Counted from the stretch's first letter, positions 33,954 to 43,679 are shown. The stretch is 64,000 nucleotides of DNA from Sphingobium sp. (GCF_003248505.1 NZ_QFOA01000003.1:98619-162618); one strand, 5' to 3'. Numbers and translations: made by a program. The notes: a model not told the origin generated them from the letters alone.

Positions 33954-34972
33954 ACGAAGACGACCGCCTCGTGACGCCCGGTCGCCGTCCCGAGGATGTG
34001 GATGCCGCGCTGCGGCCCAAATCGCTCGACGAATTTGTCGGGCAGCAGGCCGCGCGCGAAAACCTGCGTATCTTTATCCAGGCGGCGCGATCACGCGGCG
34101 ATGCCCTCGATCATGTGCTGTTCTTCGGGCCTCCGGGATTGGGCAAGACCACGCTGGCGCAGATCGTCGCCAAGGAAATGGGCGTGGGATTCCGCGCCAC
34201 ATCGGGACCGGTGATCGCCAAGTCGGGCGACCTCGCCGCACTGCTCACCAACCTCGACGAAGGCGACGTGCTCTTCGTGGACGAAATCCATCGCCTGAAC
34301 CCGGCGGTCGAGGAGGTGCTCTACCCCGCGATGGAGGATCGCGCGCTCGACCTCATGATCGGCGAAGGACCGTCGGCCCGGTCCGTCCGCATCGATCTGC
34401 CGCGCTTCACGCTCGTGGGCGCGACCACGCGTCAGGGATTGCTCACGACGCCGCTGCGCGACCGTTTCGGCATTCCCGTCCGCCTGCAATTCTACACGGT
34501 CGAGGAACTGGAGCTGGTCGTCCGCCGCGCCGCCCGCCTGCTCGACCTGCCCATCACCTCCGACGGCGCGGTCGAGATTGCCCGCCGATCCCGCGGAACG
34601 CCGCGCATTGCGGGTCGCCTGCTGCGCCGCGTGCGCGACTTCGCAAGCGTGGCAGGTGCGCCTACCGTGGATCGCAAAGTCGCCGATGCCGCCCTTCAGC
34701 GCCTGGAAGTCGACCAGCTCGGCCTCGATCTCATGGACCGGCGCTATCTCATGATGATCGCGGATATCTACAGGGGCGGCCCGGTGGGTGTGGAAACGCT
34801 TGCCGCCGGCCTGTCGGAGGCACGCGACACCATCGAGGAAGTGATCGAACCCTATCTGATTCAGTTGGGCCTTATTGCGCGGACCGCGCGCGGGCGCTGT
34901 CTCAACGGCCCGGGCTGGAAACATCTGGGCCTCAATCCTCCCGCCAATATTCAGGACGGCCTGTTCGACTGA
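33950..34972 (+). CDS. ruvB: Holliday junction branch migration ATPase RuvB
   Basis: A 340-residue AAA+ motor. It shows LDEFVGQQAARENL, Walker A FGPPGLGKTTLAQ, Walker B VLFVDEIHRL, sensor 1 LVGATTRQGLL, the arginine-finger region PLRDRFGI and the sensor 2/winged-helix C-terminus (RGTPRIAGRLLRRVRD). The start is GTG 33950, coupled to ruvA by a 4-base overlap. Confidence 0.96.
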   Translation: MNEDDRLVTPGRRPEDVDAALRPKSLDEFVGQQAARENLRIFIQAARSRGDALDHVLFFGPPGLGKTTLAQIVAKEMGVGFRATSGPVIAKSGDLAALLTNLDEGDVLFVDEIHRLNPAVEEVLYPAMEDRALDLMIGEGPSARSVRIDLPRFTLVGATTRQGLLTTPLRDRFGIPVRLQFYTVEELELVVRRAARLLDLPITSDGAVEIARRSRGTPRIAGRLLRRVRDFASVAGAPTVDRKVADAALQRLEVDQLGLDLMDRRYLMMIADIYRGGPVGVETLAAGLSEARDTIEEVIEPYLIQLGLIARTARGRCLNGPGWKHLGLNPPANIQDGLFD

Positions 34973-35077
34973 CGTCACGCGCCCGAAAGGCATGGCCGTT
35001 ACGGCAAGGCGCGGTTATAGCGTCGTGCATCGCAGGCCGCGCAGCAGACGCGCCGGAAACACCGCAGGAGTCGAGCC

Positions 35078-36856
35078 TTGAAGGCGATCGAGAAATTTCC
35101 CAACCTCGTCACCATGTTCTTCGCGCGCGCCGCCGAAAAAGGCGACGCTCCCTTTTTGTGGCGCAAGGAAGCGGGGCAGTGGCAACCGCTCGCCTGGTCG
35201 GAGGTCGCGCGGCAGGTGGCTTCACTGGCGGCCGCGCTGAAGGCGCAGGGGCTGCGTCCCGGCGACCCGGTGATGTTGGTGAGCGAGAATCGTCCCGAAT
35301 TCTGCATCGCCGACCTCGGCATCATGGCGGCGGGCTGCGTGACGGTCCCGACCTATACGACCAACACCACGCGCGATCATCAGCATATCCTGACCGACAG
35401 CGGCGCACGCGCGGTCATCGTCTCGACCGCCAAGCTGGCACAGGCGCTGATGCCTGCCGTCGTCCGCTCCCAGGCGAGCTTCGTCATCGGGATGGAGCCG
35501 CTGCGCGGCGCGCAGGGCACGTCGGCCTGTCACCTCTGGAGCGACCTCATCGCCGCCCACCCGGCAGACGTGTCCGCGTGCGCGGCGGCACAGATCGCCC
35601 AGCGCAGCGACCTTGCCTGCATCATCTACACCAGCGGCACCGGCGGTGCGCCGCGCGGCGTGATGCAGCATCATGGCGCGATCCTCCTCAACTGCGAGGG
35701 GGCCGCGGCCGTGGTGAACGAGGATTTCGGCATTGCCGATGAAGTGTTCCTTTCCTTCCTCCCGCTCTCCCACGCCTATGAACATAGTGGCGGGCAGTTT
35801 CTGCCGATGCTGATCGGCGGACAGATCTATTATGCCGAGGGGCTGGAAAAGCTCGCCTCCAATATTGAGGAGACGCGCCCTACCATCATGGTCGTCGTCC
35901 CCCGCCTTTTTGAGGTATTGCGCGCCCGCATCATGAAGGCGATCGAGAAACAGGGGAAATTTCCCGCCTATCTTCTGGGCCAGGCGATGCGCATCGCAGC
36001 CAAGGAGCAGGCCGGCAAGGGCAGCATCCTCGACGCGCCGATGAAATTGCTGCTGTCCCGCTTGCTGGTGCCGAAAATCCGCGCCCGCTTTGGCGGTCGC
36101 ATGAAGGCGCTGGTGTCGGGCGGCGCGCCGCTCAACCCCGATGTCGGCCTGTTTTTCGATGCGATGGGGCTGACGCTGTTGCAGGGCTATGGCCAGACCG
36201 AGGCAGGGCCGGTCATCAGTTGCAACCGGCCCAAGGCTGGCATAGCGATGGAAACGGTCGGTCCGCCGCTCGACGGGGTGGAAGTTCGCATCGCGGAAGA
36301 CGGCGAAATTCTGGTGCGCGGTGAACTCGTCATGCACGGTTATTGGCGTAATCCGGCGGAAACGGAAAAGGCGCTCAAGGACGGCTGGCTCCACACCGGC
36401 GACATCGGAGAATTCGACGCGAAGGGCCGCATCCGCATCACCGACCGCAAGAAGGACCTGATCGTCAACGACAAGGGCGACAATGTGTCACCGCAAAAGG
36501 TCGAAGGGATGCTGACGCTCCAGAGCGAGATCGGCCAGGCAATGGTCCATGGTGACCGGCGGCCCTATCTGGTGGGCCTGATCGTACCCGACGCCGAATG
36601 GACGCGGGAGTGGGCGCAGGTTCATGGGATCGCGCCGGGAAGTGTTGCTGAAAATCCCGCCTACATGACGGCGTTGCGCGCGGCGGTGGACAGGGTGAAC
36701 GCGGACCTGTCCGTCATCGAACGCGTGCGGCGCTTTATCCTGGCGGACGAGCCGTTTACCATCGAAAATGAGCAGATGACGCCCTCGATGAAGATCCGTC
36801 GGCACGTCATCCGCAGGGTCTATGAGGACCGACTGGACGCACTCTACAAGGGTTGA
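35078..36856 (+). CDS. AMP-dependent long-chain acyl-CoA ligase
   Basis: A 592-residue ANL-family enzyme that would activate a fatty acid via acyl-AMP. The phosphate loop reads YTSGTGGAPRGVMQHHG, with Arg where Lys is more usual. Further motifs are QGYGQTEAGPVIS (A5), WLHTGDIGEFD (A7), RITDRKKDLIVNDKGDNVSP (A8) and PFTIENEQMTPSMKIRR with the A10 Lys. It starts at TTG 35078 after the GGAG of GCAGGAGTCGAGCC. Substrate chain length is not determinable. It converges on uvrB. Confidence 0.9.
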   Translation: MKAIEKFPNLVTMFFARAAEKGDAPFLWRKEAGQWQPLAWSEVARQVASLAAALKAQGLRPGDPVMLVSENRPEFCIADLGIMAAGCVTVPTYTTNTTRDHQHILTDSGARAVIVSTAKLAQALMPAVVRSQASFVIGMEPLRGAQGTSACHLWSDLIAAHPADVSACAAAQIAQRSDLACIIYTSGTGGAPRGVMQHHGAILLNCEGAAAVVNEDFGIADEVFLSFLPLSHAYEHSGGQFLPMLIGGQIYYAEGLEKLASNIEETRPTIMVVVPRLFEVLRARIMKAIEKQGKFPAYLLGQAMRIAAKEQAGKGSILDAPMKLLLSRLLVPKIRARFGGRMKALVSGGAPLNPDVGLFFDAMGLTLLQGYGQTEAGPVISCNRPKAGIAMETVGPPLDGVEVRIAEDGEILVRGELVMHGYWRNPAETEKALKDGWLHTGDIGEFDAKGRIRITDRKKDLIVNDKGDNVSPQKVEGMLTLQSEIGQAMVHGDRRPYLVGLIVPDAEWTREWAQVHGIAPGSVAENPAYMTALRAAVDRVNADLSVIERVRRFILADEPFTIENEQMTPSMKIRRHVIRRVYEDRLDALYKG

Positions 36857-36860
36857 GGAT

Positions 36861-36887
36861 TTCGGGCTATGTGCGTCAGCGCCCGAA
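36861..36887. terminator. Hairpin between the acyl-CoA ligase and uvrB
   Basis: TTCGGGC (36861-36867) and GCCCGAA (36881-36887) can pair across 13 bases. On the plus strand the stem is followed by TTTCTT. The right arm lies inside the last codons of the convergent uvrB, so the terminator would serve the ligase gene. Confidence 0.4.
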
Positions 36888-39059
36888 TTTCTTCTGCACC
36901 TTTCCGTAACGCAGCTTGCGCGTACCCGGCTTGCCCTCGGTCGCCCGTCCGCGCGGTGCGGCAACCTGCTGATCGGCGGGCAGTCCCAGCTCTTCCGCCT
37001 CCAGCTTGCGAATTTCGTCGCGGATGCGCCCGGCCTTCTCGAATTCGAGATCGGCGGCGGCGGCGCGCATCTTCTTCTCCAGATCCTCGATATACGCACG
37101 CAGATTGTGGCCGACCATGTGCGCGCGGTCGTCCAGCCCGGTGTCGACCGTGACCTGATCCCTCGACGCGACATGAGCGATGATGTCGCCGATGTCGCGT
37201 TTGATCGTGGTCGGCGTGATGCCGTGTTCCAGATTATAGGCCTGTTGCCTTTCGCGCCGACGCGACGTTTCGTTAAGCGCGCGCTCCATCGATCCGGTGA
37301 TCCGGTCCGCATAGAGGATGACCCGTCCCTCGACATTGCGCGCGGCGCGCCCGATCGTCTGGATGAGCGATGTTTCGGAGCGCAGGAAGCCCTCCTTGTC
37401 CGCGTCGAGGATCGCGACCAGCCCGCATTCGGGAATGTCGAGCCCCTCACGCAGCAGATTGATGCCGATCAGCACGTCATAGACACCCAGCCGCAGATCG
37501 CGGATCAACTCGATCCGCTCCAGCGTCTCCACGTCGGAATGCATGTATCGGACCTTGATCCCCGCTTCGTGCATGAATTCGGTCAGGTCTTCGGCCATCC
37601 GCTTGGTAAGCGTGGTGACGAGCGTTCGATAACCCTGCGCCGCGACCTTGCGGCATTCGTTGATGAGGTCGTCGACCTGATCCTCGACCGGCTTGATCTC
37701 GACCGGCGGGTCGATGAGCCCGGTGGGACGGATGACCTGTTCGGAAAAGACGCCGCCGGTCTGTTCCATTTCCCACGGACCGGGCGTTGCCGACACGCTG
37801 ACCGTCTGTGGCCGCATCGCGTCCCATTCGTTGAAGCGGAGCGGGCGGTTGTCGATGCAGCTCGGCAGGCGAAAGCCATATTCGGCAAGTGTGATCTTGC
37901 GTCGATGATCGCCGCGCGCCATCGCGCCGATTTGCGGCACGGTCTGATGGCTTTCGTCCACGAACAGGAGCGCGTTTTCGGGCAGATATTCGAACAGCGT
38001 CGGCGGCGGCTCGCCGGGCAGGCGACCGGTCAGGAAGCGGCTGTAATTCTCGATTCCCGCGCAGCTGCCAGTCGCGGCGATCATTTCCAGATCGAAATTG
38101 GTGCGCTGCTCCAATCGCTGCGCCTCCAGCAGCTTGCCCTCCGCCACCAGTTCCTTGAGCCGTTCTGCCAGTTCGAACCGGATCGCTTCCATCGCCTGTT
38201 TGAGCGTCGGGCCGGGGGTGACATGGTGACTGTTGGGGAAGACCTTCACATAATCGAGGCTGGCGATCTTTTTGCCGGTCAACGGGTCGAACTCGACGAT
38301 ATCCTCGATCTCGTTCCCGAAGAAGCTGACCCGCCAGGCGGTATCTTCGTAATGGCTGGGAAAGACTTCGAGATTGTCGCCCTTCACCCGGAAATTGCCG
38401 CGCGCAAAGCCCGCGTCGTTGCGTTTGTATTGAAGCGCGACGAGCTTGCGGATGATCTCCCGCTGGTCCTCGACCCCGCCCTTCTTCATCGAGAAGGTCA
38501 TGGCCGAATAGGTTTCCACCGACCCGATGCCATAAAGGCATGACACCGACGCTACGATGATGACATCGTCGCGTTCCAGCAGCGCCCGGGTCGCCGAATG
38601 GCGCATCCGGTCGATGCTTTCGTTCACGCTCGATTCTTTTTCGATATAAGTGTCGGAGCGCGGCACATAGGCTTCGGGCTGGTAATAGTCGTAATAGCTG
38701 ACGAAATATTCGACCGCGTTTTCAGGGAAGAAGCTCTTGAATTCGCCATAGAGCTGGGCGGCGAGAATCTTGTTGGGCGCAAGGATCAGAGCCGGGCGCT
38801 GCAACGCCTCGATGGTCTTGGCCATCGTGAAGGTCTTGCCCGATCCGGTGACGCCCAGCAAGACCTGATCGCGCTCGCCCTGCCGCGCAGCTGCGACCAG
38901 TTCCGCGATCGCGGTCGGCTGGTCGCCGGACGGCGCATACTCGCTCATCAGCTGGAAACGCTTCCCGCCCTCGCTCTTTTCCGGGCGCGCCGGACGATGC
39001 GGGACGAAGTTCTGGCCGGTTTCCGGCTCGGACAGATCGGTGCGAATTTGAATTGCCAT
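36876..39059 (-). CDS. uvrB: Excinuclease ABC subunit B
   Basis: UvrB is the damage-verifying helicase-like subunit of nucleotide excision repair. The 727-residue product has Walker A GVTGSGKTFTMAK, the beta-hairpin region YYDYYQPEAYVP, LLFVDESHQTVPQI (DExH-like box) and helicase motifs V-VI (GINLLREGLDIPE, QTIGRAARN). It ends with a UVR domain (LEKKMRAAAADLEFEKAGRI) for UvrC contact and a basic tail. The N-terminal about 35 residues are an extra charged extension before the usual start region. Confidence 0.97.
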   Translation of the reverse strand: MAIQIRTDLSEPETGQNFVPHRPARPEKSEGGKRFQLMSEYAPSGDQPTAIAELVAAARQGERDQVLLGVTGSGKTFTMAKTIEALQRPALILAPNKILAAQLYGEFKSFFPENAVEYFVSYYDYYQPEAYVPRSDTYIEKESSVNESIDRMRHSATRALLERDDVIIVASVSCLYGIGSVETYSAMTFSMKKGGVEDQREIIRKLVALQYKRNDAGFARGNFRVKGDNLEVFPSHYEDTAWRVSFFGNEIEDIVEFDPLTGKKIASLDYVKVFPNSHHVTPGPTLKQAMEAIRFELAERLKELVAEGKLLEAQRLEQRTNFDLEMIAATGSCAGIENYSRFLTGRLPGEPPPTLFEYLPENALLFVDESHQTVPQIGAMARGDHRRKITLAEYGFRLPSCIDNRPLRFNEWDAMRPQTVSVSATPGPWEMEQTGGVFSEQVIRPTGLIDPPVEIKPVEDQVDDLINECRKVAAQGYRTLVTTLTKRMAEDLTEFMHEAGIKVRYMHSDVETLERIELIRDLRLGVYDVLIGINLLREGLDIPECGLVAILDADKEGFLRSETSLIQTIGRAARNVEGRVILYADRITGSMERALNETSRRRERQQAYNLEHGITPTTIKRDIGDIIAHVASRDQVTVDTGLDDRAHMVGHNLRAYIEDLEKKMRAAAADLEFEKAGRIRDEIRKLEAEELGLPADQQVAAPRGRATEGKPGTRKLRYGKVQKKFGR

Positions 39060-39112
39060 CGCGCCTTGATATGGTGTGGCGGCAAAAGGGGTGCAACCGG
39101 GAGAAACAAGCG

Positions 39113-39661
39113 ATGCGTACGACCGTCTGGACGATCATGGCCCTGGCCACGCTCCTGTCCGCATGCTCCCAGAAACCCGGCGACAAGGCGGACGACATCG
39201 CCGCGACGGACGCCATGTCCAAGGCCGAGGTCAAGGCGCAGGTCGACAAGGTGCAGTTGAAGCCCGGCCAGTGGGAAGGGCGCTTTGCGATCCAGGATAT
39301 CGACATGCCGCAGATGCCGGACGGCGTGAAGGCAGAGATGAAGCGCATGATGAGCCAGCACGTGCTGCGTTACTGCGTCACGCCGGAACAGGCGGCCAAT
39401 CCCAGCGGCGACATGTTTTCAGGCCAGGAGAACAAGGATTGCACCTACGGCAATTTTTCGGTGTCGGGCGGCAGGGTGAAGGGGCAGCTGTCCTGCAAGA
39501 ATGGCGGAGGCACGATGAACGCCGCGATGAGCGGCACCTACGCGCCGGAAAGCTTTGCCATCGACATGGATATGAAGATGCGGGATGGCCCCCGCGACAT
39601 GGCGATGACGGCGCGATCGGAAGGGAAGTGGGTGGCATCTACCTGCAACAAGCGGCCGTAA
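39113..39661 (+). CDS. DUF3617 lipoprotein (first copy)
   Basis: A 182-residue protein from ATG 39113. The signal peptide ends in the lipobox LLSAC (Cys about residue 18), so it is likely a periplasm-facing lipoprotein. DUF3617 features follow: LKPGQWEGRF, a pair of well-spaced cysteines in YCVTPEQA and NKDCTYGNFSVSGGRVKGQLSC, and the C-terminal MTARSEGKWVASTC. Family function is unknown. A related but diverged DUF3617 gene lies 415 bp further on. Confidence 0.8.
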   Translation: MRTTVWTIMALATLLSACSQKPGDKADDIAATDAMSKAEVKAQVDKVQLKPGQWEGRFAIQDIDMPQMPDGVKAEMKRMMSQHVLRYCVTPEQAANPSGDMFSGQENKDCTYGNFSVSGGRVKGQLSCKNGGGTMNAAMSGTYAPESFAIDMDMKMRDGPRDMAMTARSEGKWVASTCNKRP

Positions 39662-39707
39662 ATGCGCAACGCTGTCCAACGCCGCTGAATGGCAAGATCG
39701 CCGGTGT

Positions 39708-40004
39708 ATGGGGGCGATCCTGAACAGGCGGAGTGAAGCCGGAGCTTGCTGGCTGTGCGGACGCGATTTGGGACGCCGCGTGGAATGGCATCATCCGGTG
39801 CCCAAAAGCCGGGGTGGCCGCGCTGTCGAGCCCGTGCACCCCATCTGCCATCGTGCGATCCACGCGTCTTTCGGCAATGCCGAACTGGCGCGTTTCCATG
39901 GCGACCCGGCGGCTTTGCGGGCGCATCCCGCGGTGGCCCGCTTTCTTGCGTGGATTGCGGACAAACCACCGGATTTCCATGCGCCGACCCATCGACGCCG
40001 CTGA
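39708..40004 (+). CDS. HNH endonuclease-like protein
   Basis: A 98-residue protein with a compact HNH fold. CWLCGRDLG supplies a zinc knuckle, VEWHHPVPKSRGGR the first His pair, and VHPICHRAIHASF the closing Cys/His segment. The C-terminus FLAWIADKPPDFHAPTHRR is basic. Such stand-alone small HNH proteins occur as domesticated housekeeping genes as well as in mobile elements; nothing mobile is seen here. It lies between the two DUF3617 genes on the same strand. Confidence 0.8.
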   Translation: MGAILNRRSEAGACWLCGRDLGRRVEWHHPVPKSRGGRAVEPVHPICHRAIHASFGNAELARFHGDPAALRAHPAVARFLAWIADKPPDFHAPTHRRR

Positions 40005-40075
40005 ATTCGCTTGCGCTTTTCCGTGCCACGGTAGAGCTTCCCTGCCACGTTCCGGGACAGGGGCAAGGGAGAGGC

Positions 40076-40585
40076 ATGATGATTAGGACGATGGTCGCGG
40101 CGCTGCCGCTGACGGCTGTGCTGGCTCTGGCGGCATGTGGCGGCGATCCCGCGCCCGCGCCGCAGGAAGAGGAAAAGCCTGTCCTGATGAAGGCAGGCGA
40201 GTGGGAACTGGCGCGCAAGACCACCGGGTATAACACGCCGACCGTCACACCCGCCGAATATCAAAAGGCGTTAAAGCAGATCGGTGAGGAAAAGATCTGC
40301 ATCTCCGTCGACAAGGACGGTTTGCCCTCCGCCGACGCGATTGCGGGGGATGAAGGCAGTGGGTGCAGCTACAAGGACAAGATGGCGCGCAAGGGGCGCC
40401 TGATCGCGACACTGGGCTGCAAGGCGGGGAAGGGCACGTCCGAGATCGCGGTAGAGGGCAATTATACCGCCGAAACGCTGACGCTCGGCACCACCATGAC
40501 CAAGATGGAGGACGGCAAGCCCGTTCTGCGCACCACCCACGACCTTAGCGGACGACGCGTTGGCGATTGCCCCGCTTCTCGATAG
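40076..40585 (+). CDS. DUF3617 lipoprotein (second copy)
   Basis: A 169-residue protein from ATG 40076. The signal peptide ends at ALAAC, a lipobox. The mature part has an acidic linker (PAPQEEEKP), then the DUF3617 core: MKAGEWELARKT, KICISVDKDG, GCSYKDKMARKGRLIATLGC and a C-terminal GRRVGDC. Cysteine placement parallels the first copy. The longer upstream frame to 39746 overlaps the HNH gene and is a shadow. Confidence 0.78.
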   Translation: MMIRTMVAALPLTAVLALAACGGDPAPAPQEEEKPVLMKAGEWELARKTTGYNTPTVTPAEYQKALKQIGEEKICISVDKDGLPSADAIAGDEGSGCSYKDKMARKGRLIATLGCKAGKGTSEIAVEGNYTAETLTLGTTMTKMEDGKPVLRTTHDLSGRRVGDCPASR

Positions 40586-40590
40586 TCGCG

Positions 40591-41829
40591 TCAGTCCAGC
40601 GCCCGGATCGCGCGCTCGTCGCATCGCCGGGTTTCAGCCGGGACCGGACTGAAGACGGGCACGCTCAGCGCCTGTCCGATCCGCAACGGGGCGAAGCGCC
40701 GGGCGGGAATGCCCGCGCATCGCAAAGCGAGCTTCAGCATCCGTGGCGGCGTGTCCCACTGCTCGTAGGACAGACGAAACGTGCCCCAGTGGATCGGGAT
40801 CGCGGTGGATGCGCCGAGGCGCTTGAACACTTCGACCGCCTGGAGCGGCCCGATATGTGCGTCCGACTGCATCTGCCCCCTCCAGAAACGGAACGCCCCG
40901 ATCGGTATGAGTGCCAGCCGGATCGGACCGAAACGGCGCGCCTCATAAGGCCATCCCATGTCGCCCGCGCCGGTATCGCCTGCAAAGAAGATGTTGCCCG
41001 CCCGTGTCTCGATGACGAAGCTCGACCAGAGCGCGCGATTGCGATCCGTGCCCCAGCGGCTGCCCCAGTGATGGTTGCGCGTCACATGCACGCGATAGTC
41101 GGGGCAATGTTCATAGGCGCCGCACTGCACCACCGCATCGGGTGCAAGGCCGTTCAGGGCCGCCCCGCTGACAGATTGGCCCCAATCCAGTGCCGTCGCA
41201 GGAATATCGGCCTGCTTCAGGATCGTGTCGTTGCCGAGACTGGTGACGATCCGTGGCCGATCCCGCTCCCACAACCGTTTAAGGGTCGGCAGGTCCATAT
41301 GGTCATAATGGTTATGGCTGATGACGATCAGGTCGATCCGGGGGAGGTCGCCGAAACGAATGCCGACCTGCGCTACTCGCCGGGGGCCGAAGGGCGGAAA
41401 TGGGCTGGCATAGTCGGACCAGATCGGATCGGTCAGGATGTTGAGCCCGGCCGCCTGGACCAGCACCGTCGCATGACCCACCCACGTTGCGACCATCCCG
41501 CGCGGCGCTGCGAACGGAGCGGGGCGGGTGGGCTTTACCGCGATCGCGTCGGGCCAGCGCGGGCGGTCATCACGCCCAAGCAACCAACGTAGCACAAAGC
41601 CCTGCCTGCCGGTGCCCGGCGGCGCGGGCGCGCCAATTTCTCCATCGGGATTGAAGAAGCGCGAGCCGTCATAATGGCTGCCTGCCGGCCCGCGATAATA
41701 GATGCGGTCGAGGAAGGGCGGGACGATCGTGATCGCCAGGCACAACGCAACGATCAGGAACAATAGTGCGATACCCGTCCCTCGGGCGATCCGTGTCAGG
41801 CGGTGGAAGAGGGCGGCGGCGGCGGTCAC
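40591..41829 (-). CDS. Membrane-anchored MBL-fold hydrolase (NAPE-PLD/UlaG-like)
   Basis: A 412-residue protein. It has an N-terminal transmembrane anchor at about 19-38, then a metallo-beta-lactamase fold. Zinc-site motifs are WVGHATVLVQ, VISHNHYDHMDLPTLKRL in pieces, TRNHHWGSR, FFAGDTGAGDMG and the late AIPIHWGTFRLS. This set is typical of the branch that includes N-acylphosphatidylethanolamine phospholipase D, so a phospholipid substrate is possible but not shown. It converges on the second DUF3617 gene. Confidence 0.85.
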   Translation of the reverse strand: MTAAAALFHRLTRIARGTGIALLFLIVALCLAITIVPPFLDRIYYRGPAGSHYDGSRFFNPDGEIGAPAPPGTGRQGFVLRWLLGRDDRPRWPDAIAVKPTRPAPFAAPRGMVATWVGHATVLVQAAGLNILTDPIWSDYASPFPPFGPRRVAQVGIRFGDLPRIDLIVISHNHYDHMDLPTLKRLWERDRPRIVTSLGNDTILKQADIPATALDWGQSVSGAALNGLAPDAVVQCGAYEHCPDYRVHVTRNHHWGSRWGTDRNRALWSSFVIETRAGNIFFAGDTGAGDMGWPYEARRFGPIRLALIPIGAFRFWRGQMQSDAHIGPLQAVEVFKRLGASTAIPIHWGTFRLSYEQWDTPPRMLKLALRCAGIPARRFAPLRIGQALSVPVFSPVPAETRRCDERAIRALD

Positions 41830-41901
41830 CGGCCCGACATAGCGCAGCCAGCGGCGCGGGCAAGGCTCATCCAGGCGGATGGCCCAGATCAGGCCATCCG
41901 A

Positions 41902-43263
41902 TCAGCCCTGATCGCGATAGGCCATTTGCAGGATGCCCCAGTGATGCCCCTTCACGTGGATCGACGCGATGACCTGTTTCAGCAGGATCACGTCGCCGTC
42001 GGCGGTGAGGCGGCGATAGGCCTTGATGCGGAAGGGTTTGATCGTGGTGCACTCCACGAGCGTATCCTCGCCTTCGAATATCGAGCCCTGCCGCGAATAT
42101 TCCTGGTTCCATTTCACGTCGCCGGGGCGCTGGGGCTGGGCGCGTTCGGGCATGGCGATTGCGCCGAAGGCGTTGCGATCGGTGAACGTCATGCCGAACA
42201 GACCGGGATAGGCCCGTGCCATGTCCTGGCACTTGCGCGCAGCGGGGAGCATGATCGCCTGTACCGGATGGGAAAATAGCGGCGGGTTGCTGCCCGCAAT
42301 CGGTTCATATTCGGCGCGCAATATCTCGGGAAGGCCGATGGTGCCTGCGTCGATGGCGGCTTCGACTGCGGCGGACACCGCCATCGCGCTTTCCAGGCAA
42401 AAGCGGATATAGGGCGAATCGGGAATATCGACGCCACTTTCCGCCAGATATTGCAGCAATTCGTTGGTGTCTTCGCTCGCGGTGAAGACACGGCCGGACA
42501 AGCGTTGCAGGCCATCGGCGTTATCGGTCGATGTGCTGGCGAGCGCGGTAAGGCCGGATCGGATTTCCCCGGCCGATCCGACCATCGAGGCAATCCGTTC
42601 GGCCACCGTCTCGCTGTTGCTCGACAGATCGAACATCAATCCGCCCAGCCGATCGACCAGCGCCTCGATATTCTTCGTGTCGTTGAGTGCGGTGCGCGCG
42701 GTCTGCGCGCCGCGCGTGATGCTTTCGAGCATGCCGCCCGCTTCGGCGGTGAGCGCGTCGATCGATTGTTCGATGGTATGAGTCGCGGCAGCGGTTTCCT
42801 GGGCCAGCTTTTTCACTTCCGACGCAACCACGGCAAATCCCCGCCCGGCATCGCCTGCGCGCGCCGCCTCGATCGTCGCATTCAGCGCGAGGAGGTTGGT
42901 CTGGCTCGCGATCCCGCTGATGACGTTGGTCACGTGCGCCACGGTCTTGAGCGCCTCGCCAAAGCCATCGAGCTTGCTGTGGACGCGGTTCACCTGTTCG
43001 ATAAGGTCGACGAAATTATAGTTGGCGGCGGACAGCTGACGGCCCGAATCGTCGATGATCGCGCGCGCCGCGACCGCCTTGTGCCGCGCATCCTGGCCAG
43101 CCAGCGATACGCTGTCGCCATCGTGGGACAGTTGCGTCGCAGCACCGCTGATCGCTTCGATCGTGCGGGCCTGTTGGGTCACACGCTCGGCCAGTTCGCT
43201 GATGTCTGCCTGAAGATCGAGCGTGCGGAGCCCAAGGTCGCCAGACAATTTGGCGACCTTCAT
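41902..43263 (-). CDS. Soluble methyl-accepting chemotaxis-type protein
   Basis: A 453-residue protein from ATG 43263 (MKVAKLSGDLGLRTLDLQ); GTG 43305 is an alternative start. There is no transmembrane segment. The N-terminal half is a long coiled coil with the receptor signalling tip: GIASQTNLLALNATIEAARAG and GRGFAVVASEVKKLAQ. The C-terminal about 170 residues form a globular region (MTFTDRNAFGAIAMPE, GDVKWNQEYSR, IRIKAYRRL-like strands) that looks like a Cache/PAS-type sensor. So the order is signalling first, sensor last. No che genes are adjacent. Confidence 0.82.
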   Translation of the reverse strand: MKVAKLSGDLGLRTLDLQADISELAERVTQQARTIEAISGAATQLSHDGDSVSLAGQDARHKAVAARAIIDDSGRQLSAANYNFVDLIEQVNRVHSKLDGFGEALKTVAHVTNVISGIASQTNLLALNATIEAARAGDAGRGFAVVASEVKKLAQETAAATHTIEQSIDALTAEAGGMLESITRGAQTARTALNDTKNIEALVDRLGGLMFDLSSNSETVAERIASMVGSAGEIRSGLTALASTSTDNADGLQRLSGRVFTASEDTNELLQYLAESGVDIPDSPYIRFCLESAMAVSAAVEAAIDAGTIGLPEILRAEYEPIAGSNPPLFSHPVQAIMLPAARKCQDMARAYPGLFGMTFTDRNAFGAIAMPERAQPQRPGDVKWNQEYSRQGSIFEGEDTLVECTTIKPFRIKAYRRLTADGDVILLKQVIASIHVKGHHWGILQMAYRDQG

Positions 43264-43679
43264 GACAGCCGTTGAAACGGCTTGCGATTGCGCTTCTTTT
43301 CCCACGCACCCATGGCTAACCCAGCGTGGTAAAGGAAGCGTTATCGGTATGATAGCATCCCGATTCAGCCCATCGGCATGAGTATGCCGAAGAATGACGA
43401 AGCGTGGCGGGCAATGCTCGCGGTTCACCTGCGCGGCGCGACGGAGGCAGGTGTTCGGCGCGTATAACGATCGCGCACGATTGGTCGATGTCAGTCCTGG
43501 AATGTGTTGCCTGCATACAACGCACGGCAATATTTCGACATGAACGCTGCGGAGCAGGACACGACAGTCACCGTTGCGCCACAAATCGCGCCTAGCCGCC
43601 CGTCATCGACCGTCGATCGTCAGAGGGGCCACTTCATCGTGACGGCGGACCGACCCTGTCATTGTATGAGGTTCCTGTC
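43264..43679. other. Divergent promoter region between the chemoreceptor and TonB receptor genes
   Basis: About 415 bp with no convincing gene; short frames in it have no features. It must hold promoters for both flanking genes. GAGG at 43668-43671 serves as the ribosome-binding site for the GTG at 43680. No clear operator palindrome was seen. Confidence 0.5.
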
